Source: Enoplosus armatus
Lineage: Eukaryota; Chordata; Actinopteri; Centrarchiformes; Enoplosidae
NCBI RefSeq assembly: GCF_043641665.1
Contig: NC_092193.1
Location: forward strand, 10,284,501-10,348,500
Direction of reading: 5' to 3'
DNA: 64,000 nucleotides
This document shows, piece by piece, positions 45,921-60,229 of the stretch. The notes under the pieces are model-generated. The model made no database searches. It saw only the letters and a list, made by a program, of their open reading frames with translations, and was not told the DNA's origin. Every line of letters begins with the position of its first letter. The stretch's first letter is position 1. A program made the translations under genes and the position numbers.

Positions 45921-47821
45921 CTTCAGCAGATAGAGCTTAATTTTAATTTAAAATCATTTCAAAAGTTCCACATAGTTGCTGAAGCAAAATTCAGGATAAA
46001 CCAAGGTCACATTCACCCTCGAACAGATTAAAGACTCAAACAGATTAAAAGTCTTCTATCCCCTCATTTACAACCACTGAAAATGTATCTTTTCAAAAAC
46101 CTCTCAAAGTGGAAAAACTTGAAAAGACTGGATTTGTGTCGTAGTGTCAACTGGGGGAAAGTCAGCTTTTCAAAACTTCTGAAGTTTGTGATGTAATCTG
46201 GTGTTTGGCATGAAACTTTTACATAAAACATTCAAGGTTAACTCTTTTGCAAACTCGAATTAGACATTTGTTTTACTAAAGAGACAAACCAGTTTCACCA
46301 AATCACCATTATTTGTGTACCACCTGTTCTGCTTTATCACTATAAATAGATCATGTCTAGGTGTTTCATTTAATTTTGTATTCACGACAGGAAATATGTT
46401 TTGATCGTTATTTTCAACAGCAACGTTTTCAAAAACATGCAGTATTAATATTTGACTCATGTCAAGACTACACAAAACTTGGTATGCCTCTTTTAGAAGA
46501 TGTTTTGACAGCCATCAGGAGCTACAAGTAAATTGATCCCACTGGAGTTTCACATATACTCTCTGTGTTCAAACGGGATGGTAGCTTGTCAGTAATTGGT
46601 TATCATAATGAATTTTAGGCACCAATAGTTCCTTTGTCTTTTAAATTAGCAAAAAAAAGCTCACAGTATCAGTTAATGAGGGAGATATATGATGATAAAA
46701 GACAGACCTGGAGAACAATAATGAGGATTTTGAGAACCTCTAAAGAAGCAGCGTTGATAAATGTTTACTTTAATTACACCACACATGGTTGTTTGTCCTC
46801 CTGGATCTTTAAGGTAACTCCATCCAGCTTGTGTATGCTATAGGCTGGACAGAAGCACCACATCCTCACAGTGGATCTCCACTTTTAGAGGTGATTATAC
46901 TATTTCACAATGAATTCTGCTCTGAGCAACAAATTAACAGTGGGGTAGGTCTATGCCAGTTGCATATTAACCAGCTGTTTGGATCCAATCGCAACTGTGG
47001 CTGTGTCCATCCACACTCTGATAAGGAGGAGAAATTATAAAACAGAACACACCAGACTTTTAAAGACAAATAATCATCATGGAAATAGGATTTACTTTCT
47101 CATTGTACAGCTGTGTCCCGAGTCATTTATTCAAATGAATATCCTCACTGTTTTTACCTGTTGTGGTAAGTGCTGTCCATATACATGTACTTTTTTTTTC
47201 AATTTATTACATACCCTGAATATAGAAAATGTTATGGAGCACCTTTCATGACATCCACTGATGAGGTGAAGCAAGGTAAAAGCTATTATCCTTAATTGAT
47301 TTCACTCTCTGAATCTATATCACTCACACAGGAGGAGACAGATAAGGAGCAGCAGACGAGTGGGAGAAGGATTCACAAGATAATAAATAGACATGGACTG
47401 TGCCAAAAGAAGGTTTCAGGTAAATACGAGGAATTACTACACATTCACAGAATATCATTTTGATCACTGATTATTACTGAGCAGTGTTGGCGGTGTACAG
47501 TGGTGTATGTGAGAGTGTGAGTGTGAAATGATCCCTGAGAGGCCGGCAGACCGAGCCAGTGACCTAATTATGATGAATCAGGGCTGGGAAAAGCTGTCTG
47601 GCCACCAGCCTTTTCTAAGTGGTTTTACACTCCGCAGCAACAGCATGAACAGATTCAACAAAGCAGCAAAACACAACAGAGATGCTCTGAGATCCACAGA
47701 GGCGCTAGGTACGTCGCTTAACACATATTGTTGTATGAGCTGGAAATGGACAGAGGGGGACTGTTGAATGTTTAAAATACAATGAATAAGACAGGATGGC
47801 ATATTTTTTGACTTTTTTAAA
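45921..47821. other. intergenic, no gene seen
   Basis: Mixed AT-rich DNA with short ORFs lacking family signatures. Nothing else was identified. Confidence 0.4.
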
Positions 47822-48445
47822 TGACCACTTTGACATTTTGGGAACTATGCTTATTTGCTTTCTTGCCGAGAATTAGATGAGAAGATCACTAGAACTCTCA
47901 TGTCTGTACAGTAAATATAAGACTACATCCAGCAACCAGTTAGCTTAGCTTAGCATAAAGACTGGAAACAGGGGGAACAGCTAGCCTGACTCTGTCCCAT
48001 GGTCACCAACAAAACAGAATCACTAAAGCTCAATAAATACGTTATGTCATGGGAGTTTTGTCCTGGATTATTTTGTGGCCGGGCACAGGGACTTTCTGTA
48101 GTCTCCGCTGGTTGCCTAGCAACCTCATGGTGACAAGGCTCTGCTCCTGGCCAAGACAGAGTCCAGGACACAACCCCTTGTAAAACCACAACTCATTATC
48201 ATACTTTGGTTTTTGTACAGATTAAAGAAACGAGATATAACATAATATATATGTTAATTAGTGAGCTTTAGAGGTGCTGGTAAGCAGATTTCTTCAACTT
48301 TTTAAACAGAGCCTTAGGTTATCAGCTTCCCCTGTTTCCAGTCTTAATGCTAAGCTAAACTAACCAGCTTATATTTAGCAGACAGACATGAGACTGGTAC
48401 CAATCTTCTTAACTAACTTAACATCTAATGTCAAACTATTCCATT
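47822..48445. mobile_element. fold-back element, near full-length copy
   Basis: Two arms in inverted orientation: AGACTGGAAACAGGGG at 47959-47974 is perfectly complementary to 48329-48344. Other paired words are TTAGCTTAGCTTAGC against GCTAAGCTAAAC, and the ACTCTCATGTCTGTACAGTA end against its inverse. No coding capacity. Confidence 0.75.
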
Positions 48446-51400
48446 AAGGCACAAAACTGACTGGATCTAAATTGTGTGAGCTTGTCATAGAAATATGCGT
48501 ATCCCTGTAGAGTCCCAGGTACCTGGACATCAAAGAGCAGCTGTTCGGGGACACACACATTACTGCATGACCTCTCTTAACTTATGGGTAAATAGTGAAA
48601 CAGAATACTCTGGGGGCTTGAGAAAGGCTCGCCCTGTAGTTTGGCATGACATTGGGCCTCCGAGTGATATTAGGCACCGTCCACAACATATTTAAGACTT
48701 GAATATGTTGCTTTGAGGAATTTTTGGGATTTCTCAGATGGATGTGTTAGCCCCAAACCATGAAAGGGTATGAAATCACTCTACAATATCCACTGAGACA
48801 CATTCTGCAAAGAGCCAGTGGCAGCTAGGGCATCTCTAGAGATAGTTTGGATTTTTTCTTCCGTCTGTCTAGTGGTTATCTGATCATCAGTCAAGGGAAA
48901 AGGTGAGTATGGAGCACGAACAAAAGGTGCTTGAATAAACTAGCTCCCGGCCACATTATTCAGACTCTGGGTATTGTACTCTGCTGACAAGCCTCAACAG
49001 GATGTGAACCTCCAGAGAAGCTTCTCTGGGGATGGGTAGGACTCCTTTGCTCGACAAGGATCTCAGCAGATTGAGAAAATAAAAGTTATGTAGATAATAT
49101 GCATATTTACTGCCGCATGATGCATATCGAAGTAGCAAATCGCAAATGTTGTACTACACAAAATGTCACAACTAGAAAAATAGAAACACCTGTAAGATAT
49201 TATGCAATGCAACACAGCAGCCCTGCAGGAAATACTACTTGACATAACATGTTCTGTTTTTTTCAGACTCCATTAGTTGTTTCTGTGTTGACTTAGTTCT
49301 GTGGTACATTTAGAGGCTGCACTTTATTTTGTTTTGGGCTGCATTATATATAAAGACGCAATTTTGTCCACTTCATTGTAGGAGCCATAACTTTAGACAC
49401 GTCCTACAACACAATGCAATCAGCACAACAAAAGTTGAATCAACACTGTTGACACCATGTAAACAGCAATTAAAAATGAATTAAATTATATTACAAAATA
49501 CAGGCATTTGTATTTTTCTTATTAATCATTTTGTATTTCCTGAGGTCTATTTTCTGAGGTGATTTTACTTTTTAAAGAATGAACTCATTAAAAAGTGCTA
49601 ATGGGAATTTCTTTGGAATGTTAATATGGTCTATTTTAAAATGTTCTTTAAATCTGTGGTCCTTTAAAAAAAAGCTACGTATAAATAATGTTTACTTGGG
49701 ACACCACATCACACGTCACATGCGTCAACAAGTTCAACCAAAACAACCTCTATTTATGGACCTGAAAAGGTAAAATCATCCAGTAATTCAAGAGTAATAA
49801 AGACGAGTTAAAAAAAAAGAAGAAATATTTTCTTTCTGTCTTTTCTATCCTGTTAATCAGCTCTTGACCCCTAGATTTGTTTTGCAATGCCCAAATTAGG
49901 AACCACTGCTTTAAATAACAATAGTTATTTCAGATTTTTTTCCCTACAATATTGGAGACATTGTTTCATCGGTTAATTCGTCTGACACAGAGAAAAATGT
50001 CATCACAGCTATGGGCCATGCAATATGATTTATAGGTATTCACGGTTTCAAGAGGATGAATCTATCAAAAGCCATCACATCAAAATTTATTTAGATACTG
50101 AAAAACTAAAGGTCCCTCTAGTACTTCCATCAGGCCAAAATATCAGTTTGTACTCCAGAAATATAAACATTTAACGGGCAGAATTACATGAAATTTATGG
50201 AGCATATTCATGCTCCCCAAAGGATGAACCCATCCATTCTGGACTCAAGGTGAGGACCTCCAAAATGTCAACTTTGTTCTTTAGATATCTGATAGCTGGA
50301 TTCCCATAAGATTTCTTGTGATATTTGTGGTTTCTAAAGGATGAACCCCTGATTGTAGCGACCTTGACCTGTCCTCTTGCCAAAATGTCCATGTGTACAT
50401 GTATCACTAAACTTTATAAACATATCACTATGGGATTTACTAAACACTTTCACTTTCAGTTTCCAGTTGAGTTACTCATTCAGTGTTTGTGCTTAATGTC
50501 CCCTGTTATCAGTTTGATGAGCCAAGAAGCCAAGCCTTTGAACAGTCTGAACCAGCGCCAAAGTTACAAAACGTCTATTACACAATTAAGTATTCTGTTG
50601 ATGGATATGATGCTTTTATTTAAAGAAAATAGTGCTCTTGTTTGAATTTGAACTATTTTTGTGCAAGTTCTGCAAAGTAACTCTAGTTGTAGTGTGATAT
50701 TTTGGTGCTCTTTCTCACAAAATAATGAATCCAGTGTGTTGCAGCCCAGCGAGACACATTTCAATAGGACATGCACCATGTAATACCATCTGCATACATA
50801 ACCAAAATGGCAGAACATCATCAGTCATTTTTAAAAAAGAATTTCAGTATGACTAGTTTTTTTGGCTCAAATCGAATCTCTCTGCAATCACTGGAACAGA
50901 ATAGATACAACTATGTCTACAACAGTAGCCAACAAAACTGTCCACAGTGAAGTGAAAACTCCTCTGGGACTGCTGGCTTTTATTTATGTCGAACAGAACT
51001 TGCTATTGCTATTTCCCTGTTTTTCAAGAGGAGTCGGAAATATTTCAGCACTCTAACATTTCAAACACAACCCACCAGGCAGCTGAATACTTGTATGGAG
51101 TGATATTTTGCAATTACGAGTCTTATAAACACTGCATCAATATTACAATCCCCCTCTGAGAAACAGATTGTTTGTCTTTCCAAGCTAGTAGTCACAGTCT
51201 TCCCTGCCACAAATATCTCCTGCCATTGGTGCATTCCTCTGCCTTCACCACAGCCTTTGAGTTTTTGCGGAGATGGCCTGGTCTGCACTGATGCTTTCAT
51301 TCCAGTGGACTGATCACAGGAGACCTGATCCAGCTGTGTCATGAGTCGCAAAGAAAACCGCGTCTGATAAGAGACCAGGAAGACACTGAGTGATGTGGGA

Positions 51401-52564
51401 TAAGGCGTGACTTTAAAGGCAACAAGCAGCATTTGGATTGTATTAGGAGATAATGCTAATGACGTCCAGATTAACACTAATTTAAGCCTCTGTGTTTGAA
51501 GTAGCACTAAAAAGAACCCTCTGGCTTGAGATCACTGATGATAGCGTCAACATGAGACATGCCACTGAGCATAGGAATGATATGAATCGAGGGCCTGTAT
51601 AGAGACAGACACGTCATCATCCCACAACAGTAGTGTTAGTTGCCACAGACAGCTGGAATGTTCCACTGGGATGACAGAAGGTGTGTCCAATCACACAACA
51701 ACATCCCCCCACCTCTCTCAACACCACCCTTCCCCATCAACATGCCTCCTGGTTGAACCCCCCGCCAGCTCTAATCCCCCGGTCTGAGCTAACCGGTCAG
51801 TCGAGACAAATGGCGAGGAGCTGCCTGGTAGTGAAGACGCAGCAGGTGCTGTGCTGTCAAAAGCCACTTCACACCTCCTCTCTCTCTCTCTCACACCACA
51901 GCCACTATCGCCCCCCACGAGCCCCGGCCACCCTCTCCGCGGGAGGGGAGAGGGGGGACTCTCCAGGGTCTGCTTTGTTATCAGCATGCTCCAGCTTTGA
52001 AGTGAGCAGGGCCAGAATCTGGACTGTGTTTACTTGAAGGCATCTCCCTTGTTGTGTGTGTCAGCCCAAGGTAATTACAGCTCAGCGAGTAGCCCTGACC
52101 GTGATGACACGGTGGGGTAGGTGTGGAGAAGTAGGCAGGGCCCAGAGTACATCAGCGTCTGGAGCTGCTCTTACTCACTAGGATGTGGTGTAGACAAGGG
52201 AGCTCCCAAAGGGGGTCTGCTTGCATGGGCATGATTTGTTAAAATAAGCAACGACCATGGCCAATAATGTCCTATAATTGTATTGTTATCATGAAGCGCA
52301 GGCCCATTGTGCTTTTTTCTCAGTGGGGTGTCACATCAAAGACTTGTAAAGCAGAGCAGTACATTTGGAAATACAATTTTAGTTGCATAATTCAAAGTGA
52401 CGTGTATGTTTAAGTTGTTATTCAATGTGTGGTAATGCATTTTCTATTCATTCTGGTTCAGGAGTTTGATAAAGAACCAGTGACTTAAGACATGAAATCT
52501 CTGTTTTATGAACTGTCTGAGTTTGAGGTGAAGTTTGCAAATGTCATTACTTCTTTAAGCTGTG
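48446..52564. other. intergenic, no gene seen
   Basis: It contains a possible hAT-type end at 49897-49908 and a degraded dispersed repeat at about 50170-50420. The GC-rich stretch 51680-52010 has overlapping ORFs on both strands without family motifs. Otherwise unremarkable. Confidence 0.4.
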
Positions 52565-52930
52565 AGTTAAAGAAATACTTCCATTTTGCTTTCTTATAGA
52601 TAATTAGATGAGAAGATTGGCATCACTCTCTTGTTTGTATGGTAAATATGAAGCTACAGCTGGTTAGCTTAGCTTAGCATAAAGACTGGAAACAGAGGGC
52701 AACAGCTAGCCTGGCTCTGTCCAAAGGTAACATAATCTGCATACCAGCATCTGAAAGGTTTCCTACTTAATATGTTATATTTTTTTTGTTTAAAATCAAC
52801 GTGTAAAAATGACATGTTGTGGTTTAACAGTGGGGTTGTGTGCCATGTGAATTTCTTGACTGGAAGTTAGATCTTCTCATCATCTAACTCTCAGCAAGAA
52901 AGCAAATAAGTGTATTCCCCAAAATGTTGA
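52565..52930. mobile_element. fold-back element, internally deleted copy
   Basis: The left end has GATGAGAAGATTGGCATCAC and TAAAGACTGGAAACAGAGGG. The right end CATCTAACTCTCAGCAAGAA then AGCAAATAAGTGTATTCCCC is the inverse of the family's left terminus. Confidence 0.75.
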
Positions 52931-52937
52931 AATATGC

Positions 52938-53354
52938 TTGTAAAGGATAAGATATATTTTTGTTACTGTCTCGCGATACTTTCCGACTTCAGCCCAGAAG
53001 AGGCAGAGGATGTAAATCTTTAAGAATAAGTCATGAATATATACTTTCATTTTTTCAAGTGATTTTGTAAAACAGCTGGGCACTGTAGTTTTTGGCAACA
53101 GAATCACTAACACCGGAGTAAATAGTGTAGTTGTTTGGGACTATTTTCAGTTGCGGATTAATACACATATGGTGCTTTGAAAATAAACTACAGTGCCCAG
53201 GTTATGTGTTTTTAATAATAACAATGGAAGTCTATGGCACAGATGAATAATCTACAGTATCAAGCTTTTACTAGTAGGATCCATTCATTGTTGGTTTTGG
53301 TCTTTTCGGCAGGGATTTGTTAACAATAAAAAAATATCACAAGACATATCCTTT
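52938..53354. mobile_element. second inverted-repeat element, abutting the first
   Basis: The ends TGTAAAGGATAAGATATATT and, in reverse complement, TTAAAGGATATGTCTTGTGA are similar inverted termini. Inside, CTGGGCACTGTAGTTT (53076-53091) is perfectly complementary to 53185-53200. Confidence 0.6.
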
Positions 53355-54891
53355 AACACTTTATACATAATAGTTTCATAACATTTCTATTATATTTGGA
53401 CATAGTCATGCGAATCTGAGTTCCAGCTGTCCATAAGAAATGTTCTCAATATGGAATTAGTTGCTGGTTTTTCATTGCCAATTACATTTCAGCAGCTGTA
53501 CTTTTAATAGAGGACTCAAAAACAAGCCAAATCTAACAGCGTCATTGGTCACACATTGCACAAGCTCACTGGTGAGAGTTTGATAATGAGATTTCCTCTC
53601 CCTTCAGCTTGCTCAGTAGCCAAAACATTTTTTTTTGCAGAATACCAATTAACTACAGAAGCCTTCAGACTATATGAAAAAGCAACATATCAGTCAAGTC
53701 TAAATGTCAAAAAACTTGACGTTGGTTTTGTCATAGACCACGTTATACAATCTTCTTTTCTCCGGCTGATGCCAGTGTTAGCAGGAAGTCAAAGGTCAAA
53801 TTCCACATAATGCTGCAGAAGCCTTGTAGAGAGCCAGCCTCGCAGATACCGGTGCATGGACTCTGTAATCTGGAACTAAAATGACGTTGGAGATTGGTGC
53901 ATTGCAAAAGGCCAGACATCCCCCTGCAGGCCTGGTGCAGTTGTCAGAGAGGATGTGTAAGCTCTCTGTCAGAGTAATACCATGGAAAATAAGTCTTGCA
54001 TCATCTGTAATATCCTGTGAGGTGTATTTTATAATGTGTGTGCATCATTTGAATGTATTACAGACTGACATGTTATGAAATCCTGTGCCCTTTGTGCTGA
54101 CTGCAGATTCTCTTTTTTTGTTATTTTGCAGAAGCACATCTCAAAAACAAATCTAAGCACAATTAGTATATTTATCTTGTCACTCTCACTTTTAACTTGG
54201 TACAATTAATTTTGTCTGTTATCCAGATTTAATAGATAATAATAATAATTGCCCGTCGGCTTTGAACAGTACTGGAACAAATGTAAATCAATTCTCTTTA
54301 ATGAATAAAAGCTATCATTAAAAAAACAACAACTAAACAACAGGATGAATTCCTACACAGAACAAGGTGAAGAATCACATATGGCAGAGAGTTAATGTGA
54401 CAGTGAAAGTACACACACAGATTAGGGAGGATCTACAAAGTCTATCGCAATCTGATAAGGCTTCTGGTGTTTTCATTGGTGAGTGTCTCTGCTTTTATCT
54501 TCTACAACTGCTGAGCTTCTCTTATCATGTGCAGCACAGTCTGGAATTCCAGCCTCTGATAGTTGTCTCGTAATCTTTGGTTAACCAAGCAAAGAGTTAA
54601 ATTTCCATGGGCCGTAAAATATTTCACAAACTGAAAAAGGTTGCCATGATGGATCTTCCTAGTAGAACGTTTAAATCTCAGTTGTTGTTGTTGTTGTTTT
54701 TTTACCAAACTTCTGAGCTAGAGGAGCAATATCTTCTATTTATGATCAACTGCAAAATGGATGGAAATGGAGCTTGGCTGTAACAGATGAGCAATGGGAA
54801 GAGGCTATGGAGGGAGTGCCTAGAGCTTCAGTTTTGTACTAGGCAAGGCCTGATGCAGGTCACAGCACTTCATTGCTTGTATTTCTCCACG
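53355..54891. other. intergenic, no gene seen
   Basis: AT-rich sequence with short uninformative ORFs. Confidence 0.4.
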
Positions 54892-55160
54892 GTTAAAGGA
54901 ATGGTTCAACATTATGGGAAATATGCTTATTCACTTTCTTGCGGAGAATTAGATGAGAATATTGATTCCACTCTCGTGTATAGCAAATATAAAGCTACAG
55001 CCAGTTAGCCAAGCTTAACTTAAAAACTGGAAACAGGGGGAGTAACTAAATCTGCCTACAGGCACCGCTGAGGCTCACTAATTAATACATCATATGTCAT
55101 TTGTTGAGATCTGCACAAAATCTTTCAAATTAAAAATTACACATTGTGGCTTTACAGGGG
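54892..55160 (+). repeat. fold-back element, left-arm copy
   Basis: It starts GTTCAACATTATGGGAAATA and includes GAGAATTAGATGAGAATATT, AAAAACTGGAAACAGGGGGA and AGGCTCACTAATTAATACAT. Confidence 0.75.
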
Positions 55161-55364
55161 TTATCAGAATCAGAAACTGTCTATTGCCAAGTAACATACA
55201 TTACAAGGAATTTGCCATGGTCTGATGGTGCTACATTTTTTTTAACATATAACATGTAATCTGACAGACAACAAGCATGTAAAAATATAAAGGTAAAAGA
55301 CAAAAGATAATAAAAAAAATAATAATTATGTGCTAATAGGTGGATTTTGTTCTCTTTGGACTGA

Positions 55365-55870
55365 GGCAGGCTAGCTGTTTTCCCCTGCTAACGGGCCGCT
55401 GCTTCATATTAAACATACAGACATGAGAGTGGTTGTCGTCTGTACAGTTAATATAGCCTAAAACTACTGCCAACAGTCGGTTAGCTTAGCTTAGCACAAA
55501 GACAGCTCGTCTGGCTCTGTCCATAGGAAAAAAAATCTGCCTACCAGCACCAACCTGAAGCTCACTAATTAACAGGTTTTCAGTGGTAACTTGGCTTTAC
55601 GTGGAGTTATGTGCTGGACTATTTCTCGGTCGGGAGCAGTTTTTGTACGGGTTAAACAAACAAGATATAACAAACTAGATGTAATGTGTAAATTAGTGAG
55701 CTTTAAAGTTACTGGCAGGCTGATTTTATTAACTGTGGACAGGCTAGCTGTATTCCCCTTTTTCCAGTCTTAATGCTAAGCTAAGCTAACTGGCTGCTTG
55801 CGGCAGATTCATATTTACCATACAGACATGAGAGAGGTATTGATCTTCTCATCTAACTCTCGGCAACAGA
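55365..55870. mobile_element. fold-back element with both arms
   Basis: A forward arm (TCGGTTAGCTTAGCTTAGCA, then AGCTCACTAATTAACAGG) is followed by an inverted arm (AAATTAGTGAGCTTTAAAGT, then CCAGTCTTAATGCTAAGCTA, then TCTTCTCATCTAACTCTCGG). Confidence 0.75.
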
Positions 55871-58212
55871 GGCTCTGCCAGTTGAAATAGACTTTGTGAT
55901 GAGCAGCTTTATCATTATCTGCAAATACATCACATTGTAACACCTATGTCGATCTTTGAAGCAACCGCCCCACCCCCACCTTTTTTATTTCTGTGGTACT
56001 GTTATCTTCTGCTGTCTGTGTATTGCTGTGTTTTTATTTGATAAGAAAACCAATTAACAGAGTTTTAAAAATTGCCATAATAAATGCTGTCTGATGAAGC
56101 GCTACTGTGAAAATGTTTTGAAAGATTTCTTAGATTCTATTTCTCATCTCTCGCTGCAAAGTAAATCCACCGACATGAAGCCTGGAGGAATACAACTTGA
56201 GGGTGAGGTAAAGCTCCTCTGCCTTGATGCCAAGAGAAAGCAGAGGCAACGGTTGACCTTGTCCTTCTCTGCTGTTGGTCTGTGGGTTTGGGCCAGGGAC
56301 AGGAACTCCCTGTACAGACACTGTGTCTGCGATTGCTGAAACTACTTCACAGTAGAACGCTTTGTTCACTGCCACCAAGGAAAACCTAGACAACAAAAAC
56401 ACACACATTCTGGAAAAATGAACACTTGAGAGGGGTCGTTTTCTCCTCAAAACCTCTTGCTTGGGTTTCAGCGGTAAATAATATTCCCATCAGACGAGAG
56501 GGAAATCATGCAGCTTTACAAAAATGCCTCGAGATAACAAGACCTGTTGTTATCAAACCATTAATCTAAATGTACAAGTTGTGAAGGGTTATGATGTCAA
56601 AAGAGAGCCCATAACCACATTGCGACCCAAGACTTAAGTTGTTTAACTGTGTGGGTGGAGGGGGTGGGGGGGGTGTGACTGGAGTGGAAGCCCATAACTC
56701 TCTCGAAATTAAACAGTTTAGAGGTTATGTGGTTATTTGTGTTACTTAGAAAAATCTTAACACAAGCCAGCCAATAAAAATAACAATGTAGAAATGTTAT
56801 TTTTAGTTGGAAATCACATAGATAATTAGATTTTGAGCAGCTTATACATAAATATAACCCAATACTGGCATCTAAAGCTCAACGACTCTTGTGACAGTAT
56901 ATTTAAACGCAAGATGTTTTTCAACCGCACACTAATAAAAGATTAATGCTGCAGCAACAGTTGGTCCCTCTCAGCCAAGGAGCTACTTGGCGTTCGGCAT
57001 TTTTCATTCACTTCCAATCCAGCTGACCAAATATCACTGGCAAATAGTGTCACTTCAATCACTGTGCCCCCAAAACTGATAGGTTATCCAATTATGTGCG
57101 TTGATGCATTTCCTGTGAAGCTGGAACATTGCTCATGACCTTTCCTTGATAGAAATGAAATTTTCTCCCCCTCAGGCTAAACAAAATCTCACAGCACTCC
57201 ACCCTTTGAGTGAGTCATGCTGGGATAGTCAAACATGCCTACACAATAATGACTCTGCAGACATTACTCCTGGAGAAGAGCTGTTTAGAAATCAGCCACC
57301 GTGCTCGCCGCCGTGGCTCTGTCTGTATTGGCACGTCTCTGGGTTTTAGAGAGGTGTCGACTAGGGGTGGAAAGTCCTTCGCAGCTCTCCGCTTGGTGTC
57401 TCAGAGCAGGTTATCTCTCCCTGCAGTGAGCTGCCACGCGCCTATTGCACCTGATTGTCTCATCGGCACATTCCAGGTGAGAGGGCCCGACAAGCCAGGA
57501 CAGAGCGCCCAGACAGTGATACACTTGTTCAGCAGCCGCAGGTGTAGCTGCCCTGTTTTTTTTCTGCACTCTCCCAGAGGTCTTGGAGGCGTCGTGGAGG
57601 AGCAAGAGTAATCTGAAGGCCAGGCGGGGAAAAATCAATGACAAATGACTTTGCTTTTTTTTCGTGAAGCACAGTAAGAAAAGAACAGCCATTTATATGT
57701 GTGGCCATCTTATTGACCTACATTCCTGTCCATCATTCAAAGTAGACTCAGGTGTAAAAAAAAAAATACAATAAAGTAATAGACTGAGTGGTGAAAACAC
57801 CCGACGCAGGTCATTATAAGGAGGACTTTTTCAATATATACATTGATTCAGCCTCAGTCCCTCAACTGGGCCAAACACTGCGACTGTATTCAGTCTGGAT
57901 ATTGGCTGCAGTGGTATGAGAGTAGACTGTAAGGACAGGCAAATAAAGGGGAATAATATCGTAAAATGTATTTCAGTGCCACAAACTTTAGACTTTATAA
58001 GTTGCTTGGCACCTTGATCCATATTCTTCATATATGTTTGCTCTTTGAATGAAGGAATTAATTAAGTTTTCACATGTCTAATTCAATCTAGTCTTGAAAC
58101 ATGTTCTGTATAATGACATGTATAATACTGGAGAGACTTGCTTTCTTTTCCAGGCTTTTGAGACAAAGTTAGTAAAAACTCAGCAAAATGAAATGACTTT
58201 TCCAGTGATAGG

Positions 58213-58260
<48 letters not shown>

Positions 58261-58262
58261 AT
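58213..58262. repeat. (TATC)n microsatellite
   Basis: About 12 perfect TATC units. Confidence 0.97.
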
Positions 58263-59232
58263 CACATTGTTTGTGTACTCTGCACATATGATATCTATTT
58301 TCATGTCTCCCCATCCTAGAAGAGAGAGGGATGCCTCCTCTGTTGCTCTTCCTGAAGTTTCACCCTCTTTTGAAGTTATTTTGTCCACCACCTGTGCATA
58401 TTAAGTGCCTTCGAGAACACACTTTAAACAGATCCTGATCATGAATTTAATTCCACCCTCTGGAGCTGAATAATGCTCTTTTGCTCTAATGCTCTAATAC
58501 GTACTGTATCTCCCAGATATTAATAACTCCCCTTCATCCATTCAGACATACACTAGTATGTGCACCTTCCAAATGTATTCCTTGGTGGGTCTGTTCGACT
58601 GCCACTGAGGGGTGATCAGCCATTCAGGGGAGGGAGGAAACAGGAACTGAAGCATTTTGGTGATGTAATTGGCAGCAGATGCGGAGGAAGATGGAGATAA
58701 AGGAGAAGGAATCCAAAATAATATCTGTTTGGGCATGCATGGGGGGGGTTATCATGAGCACAGAGGGATCATGTTTTGGCTTTTGTCTCACTGATTCACT
58801 GTTGCTCAAGTGCTTTCATTTTACAGTGGTCTGGAAATCTGACATTTCAGTGGTGGTGTTGATGTTGTGGAGGAATACTGTAGCATCTCTGAAAGAAGCC
58901 TCCAGTGAAACTGCACACGGGGCCAGTACAGAAGACAAATTGGATATGCTAATACACAAGACACATTGTGAGCTGCTTGTAAACAGTATTATCAGCGGCA
59001 CCCATTTTGAGAGCAATAACATCAGCTGGGAGGAGGATTTCAGATTCTCCAGCAAAGCTTCCTAACGCTGGAAACAATCCAACAGTTCTTCCAGGGTAAA
59101 AGTTATTCTCTCATGTGAAAGTCATGGCACAGAAAGCGACCAAAGAGGGTCAAGTAGCCACTTTTTGCCTTCCTTGTGGTCTGACAATAAGGCGGTGAGA
59201 ACAACAAGGCAGGGCTGAGTAAGAGGATGCGA

Positions 59233-59251
59233 GGGGGGGGGGGGGGGGGGG
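59233..59251. repeat. poly-G tract
   Basis: 19 consecutive G bases on the plus strand. Confidence 0.97.
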
Positions 59252-60205
59252 TACAGGCTGGGACCTGCTTCAGCATTAAGTTATGCCTTTGTAAGGGAGA
59301 AGCACTTGCCTGTGGCAGGTGCAGGTAGCAGACGTGACGCTGCCGAGGTGTTCCTATTGAGAAGTACCCAACCTGCCGAGTTGTCGGGACAAGTTGGAGG
59401 ACTCAGTCACCACCCTGCTCTGAAAAGCTAGCCAGATCCGCATACTATGACTTGCACTTCTAAAGATGTGATGGAGGAACTGGAAAATCCCAGGGCTCAA
59501 ACATAAAATTATAGGATTGTTGTGATGCTTGTCATGGAGGCTAATGTGGAAGATAATACATCATAACAGCAATTACAATCCCAGAGATTGTCTCCTTTAT
59601 GTTCCACCCTAAGAAAACCACTAGACGAATTTACAGACTTTAAAATAAAGGCATATATCATTCACAGAGTGCTCAGCAGTTATATTTAAAATTCAAGATG
59701 TTAGTTTTTATGGGAGTGGACTAATCCTACAGCAGAGTTTAAAAGGGCACATAATAACTGGGGCCTTTATGAAGCTTTGCATAAGAGGATTCTCCTCTTC
59801 CACAGAGGAGTTCCTCAGAAATGTGTATTTCCTTTCTGTTCATTAAGCCTTCTGAATTGGTTAAAACTCAGCCTCTCCTGTGTTTACGCCACAGAGGCAC
59901 CTGTAGCTGCCAATACAGTACAGCGAATCGCCAACAAGCTTGCAAGTCTGGCCATGTCATGGGATTCCTGTCATCATAGTGCAACAGTAATCATCTGCAC
60001 AGAAGAGTCTGAGTGAGGGGGAAAAAGCGAATGAAAAGGTTCAGTGTGAAAAATGCGAAGAAGAATCCTCTGAAGGAGACGTGACTCACCATGTGCTACA
60101 CTCGCTCAAAACATTTTCTTGTTGTAGGAGTGGCAATGGATGGCCCAAGGCAATCATTTTTCAGGTTCAAAGATGTTCCTTGCAAACTTATTTCTGACAT
60201 ACGGC

Positions 60206-60229
60206 AGAGAGAGAGAGAGAGAGAGAGAG
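60206..60229. repeat. (GA)n microsatellite
   Basis: About 12 GA units. Confidence 0.95.

Noticed and set aside
46321..46349. CACCTG E-box followed by MEF2-like CTATAAATAG
   Set aside because: A muscle enhancer was considered, but one such MEF2 match is expected by chance in a window this long and AT-rich.
51061..51507. 148-codon minus-strand ORF
   Set aside because: Composition is ordinary and no motif is seen; expected by chance in 64 kb.
57210..57611. 133-codon plus-strand ORF
   Set aside because: No domain or motif; overlaps another ORF in a second frame and sits in slightly GC-rich intergenic DNA.
58679..59065. 128-codon plus-strand ORF
   Set aside because: No recognisable motif and an opposite-strand ORF covers the same bases; probably chance.
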